Positions 7,099-8,835 of a DNA stretch of 8,835 nt are shown in pieces. Every line of letters starts with the position of its first letter. Within the stretch, counting starts at the first letter, position 1. Source of the stretch: JBBIII01 sp037446575 (GTDB lineage: Bacteria > Bacteroidota > Ignavibacteria > UBA10030); assembly GCA_037446575.1 (NCBI GenBank), contig JBBIII010000091.1, forward strand, positions 1-8,835, read 5' to 3'. Under the pieces are notes generated by a model. That model made no database searches and was not told the DNA's origin. It saw only the letters and a program-made list of their open reading frames with translations. The position numbers were made by a program, and so were the translations under genes.

Positions 7099-7596
7099 AT
7101 GTCTCTACACAAAGTTACACAAGATGCAATTAACGAGCAGATAAATTTCGAACTTTCTTCTGCTTATTTATATTTATCTATGTCGGCGCATTTTGAAGCG
7201 CACAATTTGCCTGGATTTGCAAATTGGATGCGCCTTCAATACAAAGAAGAGACTGAACATGCGATGAGATTTTATAAGTATATATTTGACCGAGCCGGAG
7301 TTGTTACTCTAAAGGCAATTCCTCAACCGCAGACGAAATTCAAAACGCCCTTAGACATCTTCAAACAAGTTTTGGAGCACGAGCAAAAAGTTACAGCGGC
7401 AATTCATAAAATTTACGAGCTTGCTGTAAAAGAAAAAGATTATCCAACGCAAGAGATGCTACAATGGTTTATAAAAGAGCAAGTTGAAGAAGAAAAAAAT
7501 GCTTCTGATATAATTAGTCTGCTTGAGATGATTGGCAATCAACCGCATGGCTTAATTATGGTGGATCGTCAGCTTGCTGAACGAAAAAATGATTGA
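7099..7596 (+). CDS. ftnA: Ferritin (non-heme, FtnA type)
   Basis: Cytoplasmic iron-storage protein that oxidises ferrous iron and keeps the mineral inside a 24-subunit shell. The 165-residue length and four-helix pattern match bacterial FtnA. The ferroxidase residues are all present at +1 relative to E. coli FtnA numbering: Glu18 (INFELSSAYLY), Glu51 and His54 (KEETEHA), Glu95 (LEHEQK), Gln128 and Glu131 (IKEQVEEEK). The motif DYPTQEMLQWFIKEQVEEE is characteristic of FtnA. There is no haem-binding methionine context as in bacterioferritin, nor the short Dps layout. It is a single-gene unit: the divergent neighbour is 167 bases upstream and a hairpin repeat begins soon after its stop. No recognisable Fur box was found upstream by eye. 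Confidence 0.96.
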   Translation: MSLHKVTQDAINEQINFELSSAYLYLSMSAHFEAHNLPGFANWMRLQYKEETEHAMRFYKYIFDRAGVVTLKAIPQPQTKFKTPLDIFKQVLEHEQKVTAAIHKIYELAVKEKDYPTQEMLQWFIKEQVEEEKNASDIISLLEMIGNQPHGLIMVDRQLAERKND

Positions 7597-7617
7597 TTTT
7601 CTAATTCCATTTCCGAA

Positions 7618-7717
7618 CTTGGAAAGATGTCTGGCACTTCCTTACGGTTTACCAATGAGAAGTGTCTGACATCTTCTTGAATAATAATCCGATTATAACG
7701 CTCATATCCAAGCCAAG
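7618..7717. repeat. Hairpin repeat element, copy 1
   Basis: First of two direct copies with a period of exactly 100 bases. An imperfect inverted repeat pairs 7624-7640 with 7659-7675: 17 positions, one T-T mismatch (7632/7667) and one G-T wobble (7634/7665), with an 18-base loop. Each arm carries the near-palindromic word TGTCTGRCA. The outer part, through CGATTATAACGCTCA (about 7689-7703), is also shared with copy 2. It starts about 20 bases after the ferritin stop codon. It could end ferritin transcripts, but no T-tract follows the stem, so a mobile REP/MITE-like origin seems more likely. Confidence 0.8.
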
Positions 7718-7806
7718 CTTGGAAAGATGTCTGACACCTTCCTGCGAATTAACAGAGAGAGGTGTCTGACATCTTCTATGAAATAATGTTCGATTATAGC
7801 TCTCAC
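7718..7806. repeat. Hairpin repeat element, copy 2
   Basis: Second copy, with arms at 7724-7740 and 7759-7775, each exactly 100 bases from its counterpart in copy 1. Pairing has the same geometry: one T-T mismatch (7732/7767), one wobble (7740/7759), loop of 18. The pair 7738 C / 7761 G replaces T / A of copy 1, and 7734 A / 7765 T replaces the G-T wobble, so the stem has been preserved while the sequence drifted. The shared tail reads CGATTATAGCTCTCA here. A perfect 10-base palindrome, CCAAGCTTGG (7713-7722), overlaps its left boundary. Confidence 0.8.
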
Positions 7807-7939
7807 CACCTTAAATTCTTAATATCTCAAATTCTCGCTACTTAAATTTGCGCATATTCTCATAAAATGATAAATTGACAAGGAAATAAAATAAACTTCC
7901 ATTGGCAAACACAAATATCATTTTTTAGAAGACTTATCT

Positions 7940-8218
7940 ATGAAAGAAATAAATGTCGAAAGAAATCCTAACGAACAAAAACTAAAGGAGTTAGGCGTGC
8001 GTAATTGGTCAATATGGAGTAAAGAAGTATCTGAGTTTCCTTGGGAATATGATAGCGAAGAAATTTGTTACATTCTTGAAGGAGAAGTAATTGTTACGCC
8101 GGATGGAGGAAAACCAGTTCATATTCTTGCCGGCGATCTTGTTACGTTTCCGAAAGGAATGAAATGCACATGGAAAATTAAAAAGGATATACGCAAACAT
8201 TACCACTTTTCTAATTAA
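7940..8218 (+). CDS. Small cupin-domain protein (Cupin_3/DUF861 type)
   Basis: A 92-residue single-domain cupin, probably cytoplasmic since no signal peptide is visible. The order WSIWSKEVSEFPWEYDSEEICYILEG (23-48), a short turn, then AGDLVTFPKGMKCTWKIKKDIRKHY (64-88) matches the Cupin_3 pattern found in EutQ-like and ureidoglycine aminohydrolase-type cupins (W-x-cupin entry, E-x-CY-x-LEGE, GD-x-v-x-F-PKG, T-W-x-v, RKHY). The classical cupin HxH metal motif is absent: WEYDSEE stands in its place. Glu41 and His87 or His89 are the remaining candidate ligands. Stand-alone members of this size are common and mostly uncharacterised, so the substrate cannot be named. It is followed after 11 bases by the flavodoxin-like gene, probably in one transcript. 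Confidence 0.85.
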   Translation: MKEINVERNPNEQKLKELGVRNWSIWSKEVSEFPWEYDSEEICYILEGEVIVTPDGGKPVHILAGDLVTFPKGMKCTWKIKKDIRKHYHFSN

Positions 8219-8220
8219 AC

Positions 8221-8226
8221 AGGTGA
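8221..8226 (+). promoter_or_regulatory. Ribosome binding site of the flavodoxin-like gene
   Basis: AGGTGA lies just after the cupin stop codon and three bases before the ATG at 8230. It supports that start, and hence the presence of the twin-arginine leader at the N-terminus. Confidence 0.55.
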
Positions 8227-8229
8227 ATC

Positions 8230-8829
8230 ATGAAAAGAAGAAATTTTATTAAATCAGGATTAACGGGATTAGGTGCGCTTACATTATATAATAAAGCTTT
8301 TGCGCTGAAATACTATCCGAAGCCGTCAGACAAAAAGTGCGCGATTATATACAGCACTTGGTGCGGCAGCTCGCGCGATGCGTCAGTTTGGATTTCTGAG
8401 GGCATGTGCGGCATTGCAGAAGTATTCGATTTACGCGAAGAACACGACCTGAAAAAGTATGATCACATAATTATCGGGGGTTCAATCCGATATATGCAGA
8501 CATCAAAGGAGTTGCAAAATTACATCCTTACAAATAAAGACCGGCTAAAAAATAAAGTTCGTGGTTTGTTTGCTGTTTGCGGAAATATGCAAAGACCAAT
8601 CGGACCTGAACAAAAATCTATGCTTATTGATAATCATTTAGCGAAACTTTGCGAAGTAACGGATGTTCCTTCAAGAGTTTTTCTCGGCAGAATAACAAAA
8701 TGTTTGTTAGATCCAGAATCGGCAAAGATGTTAGCTAATATGGAGGATTATGATAACCTGAAACGATCCGATTGCTTAGCATTTGGACAAGAGATATTGT
8801 CTTTTATAAATAAGCGCATAAAAGAATAA
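8230..8829 (+). CDS. Flavodoxin-domain protein with twin-arginine signal peptide
   Basis: A 199-residue protein of the Flavodoxin_5 (HemG-like) group. The N-terminus MKRRNFIKSG is a twin-arginine (RRxFIK) leader, followed by a modest hydrophobic stretch and an AFA cleavage site (23-25), so export of a folded, cofactor-loaded protein by Tat is predicted. The flavodoxin fold starts near 36: CAIIYSTWCGSSRDA (37-51) resembles the FMN phosphate loop of HemG (Ser42, Thr43, Gly46, Ser48), and KYDHIIIGGSIRYMQTSKELQNYI (76-99) closely matches the HemG YDxxVIGxSIRYG block. LKNKVRGLFAVCGNM (106-120) is the next strand. Seven cysteines are present in the mature part (37, 45, 60, 117, 141, 158, 182). Protoporphyrinogen oxidase activity should not be assumed. 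The cupin gene is 11 bases upstream. The family is clear, Tat export likely, the function unknown. Confidence 0.85.
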   Translation: MKRRNFIKSGLTGLGALTLYNKAFALKYYPKPSDKKCAIIYSTWCGSSRDASVWISEGMCGIAEVFDLREEHDLKKYDHIIIGGSIRYMQTSKELQNYILTNKDRLKNKVRGLFAVCGNMQRPIGPEQKSMLIDNHLAKLCEVTDVPSRVFLGRITKCLLDPESAKMLANMEDYDNLKRSDCLAFGQEILSFINKRIKE

Positions 8830-8835
8830 TGATTT

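Larger units (their letters stand above)
7597..7939. other. 343-base non-coding stretch with tandem hairpin element
   Basis: No convincing reading frame occurs on either strand. The first two thirds hold two copies of a 100-base hairpin-bearing repeat (listed separately). The remainder, 7807-7939, is AT-rich. It contains TAAATTTG (7843-7850), which matches the TAnnTTTG -7 element of Bacteroidota promoters but has no clear TTTG partner about 20 bases upstream. It also contains TTGACA (7875-7880), a perfect sigma70-type -35 box without a good -10. Either could belong to the cupin promoter, but neither is firm. Confidence 0.6.

Noticed and set aside
7099..7596. Bacterioferritin or Dps as identity of the ferritin gene
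   Set aside because: The ferroxidase residues and the QWFIKEQVEEE block match FtnA; neither the bacterioferritin haem context nor the Dps inter-subunit site pattern is present.
7618..7806. CRISPR array
   Set aside because: Only two units, imperfectly similar over their full length including the would-be spacers, each with internal hairpin symmetry, and no cas genes nearby.
7875..7880. TTGACA as a sigma70 -35 box for the cupin gene
   Set aside because: No acceptable -10 hexamer lies 16-18 bases downstream, so it is mentioned only as a weak candidate.
8230..8829. HemG protoporphyrinogen oxidase call for the flavodoxin-like protein
   Set aside because: Similarity covers the general flavodoxin core only; the Tat leader and divergent C-terminal half make a haem-synthesis role unsupported.

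Overview
The window is a stretch of AT-rich bacterial chromosome from a diderm (LPS-making) organism. It holds ten protein genes and no RNA genes, CRISPR arrays, prophage or intact insertion sequences. A run of exactly 100 N (4251-4350) shows it is a scaffold, probably from a draft or metagenome assembly. The Kdo and Lpt genes require an outer membrane. A lipoprotein-type LptC, an unusually long OstA/LptA-like protein, mostly weak Shine-Dalgarno sites and a type I-beta DAHP synthase together suggest the Bacteroidota/Chlorobiota/Ignavibacteriota (FCB) group. That placement is an inference from gene style, not from a phylogenetic marker.

Left part (1-4213): a tightly packed + strand LPS operon, kdsC (5' end cut off) - kdsD - lptC - lptA-like - lptB. 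KdsD makes arabinose 5-phosphate, the Kdo precursor, and KdsC dephosphorylates Kdo-8-phosphate. LptB is the ATPase of the LPS export machine, LptC its periplasmic link, and the LptA-like protein the periplasmic bridge. kdsD and lptC overlap in an ATGA, and the next two junctions are 5 and 1 bases. LptB carries an unusual, strongly basic N-terminal extension.

Middle (4214-4449): a 14-bp tandem repeat interrupted by the assembly gap. The 27 bases on each side of the gap are identical, so the two contigs may simply overlap.

4450-6585: a two-gene aromatic amino acid operon, aroF (DAHP synthase with N-terminal regulatory domain) and tyrA (prephenate dehydrogenase with C-terminal ACT domain). These are the first step of the shikimate pathway and the committed step to tyrosine, and both carry domain types that commonly sense the end product.

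6617-7596: an FmdB-type zinc-ribbon gene on the - strand, convergent with tyrA and divergent from a ferritin gene that has a good ribosome binding site.

7597-7939: a 343-base non-coding stretch with two tandem copies of a hairpin element, period exactly 100 bases, built on a TGTCTGACA core. One base pair differs between the copies by a compensatory change. It looks like a REP-type or MITE-like element.

7940-8829: a small cupin (Cupin_3/DUF861 type) followed 11 bases later by a flavodoxin-like protein with a twin-arginine signal peptide, an unusual pair for which no firm function can be given.

Most of the window is core metabolism. No clearly new multi-gene system is visible. The items most worth a second look are the hairpin repeats, the apparently exported flavodoxin-like protein with its cupin partner, and the LptB extension.
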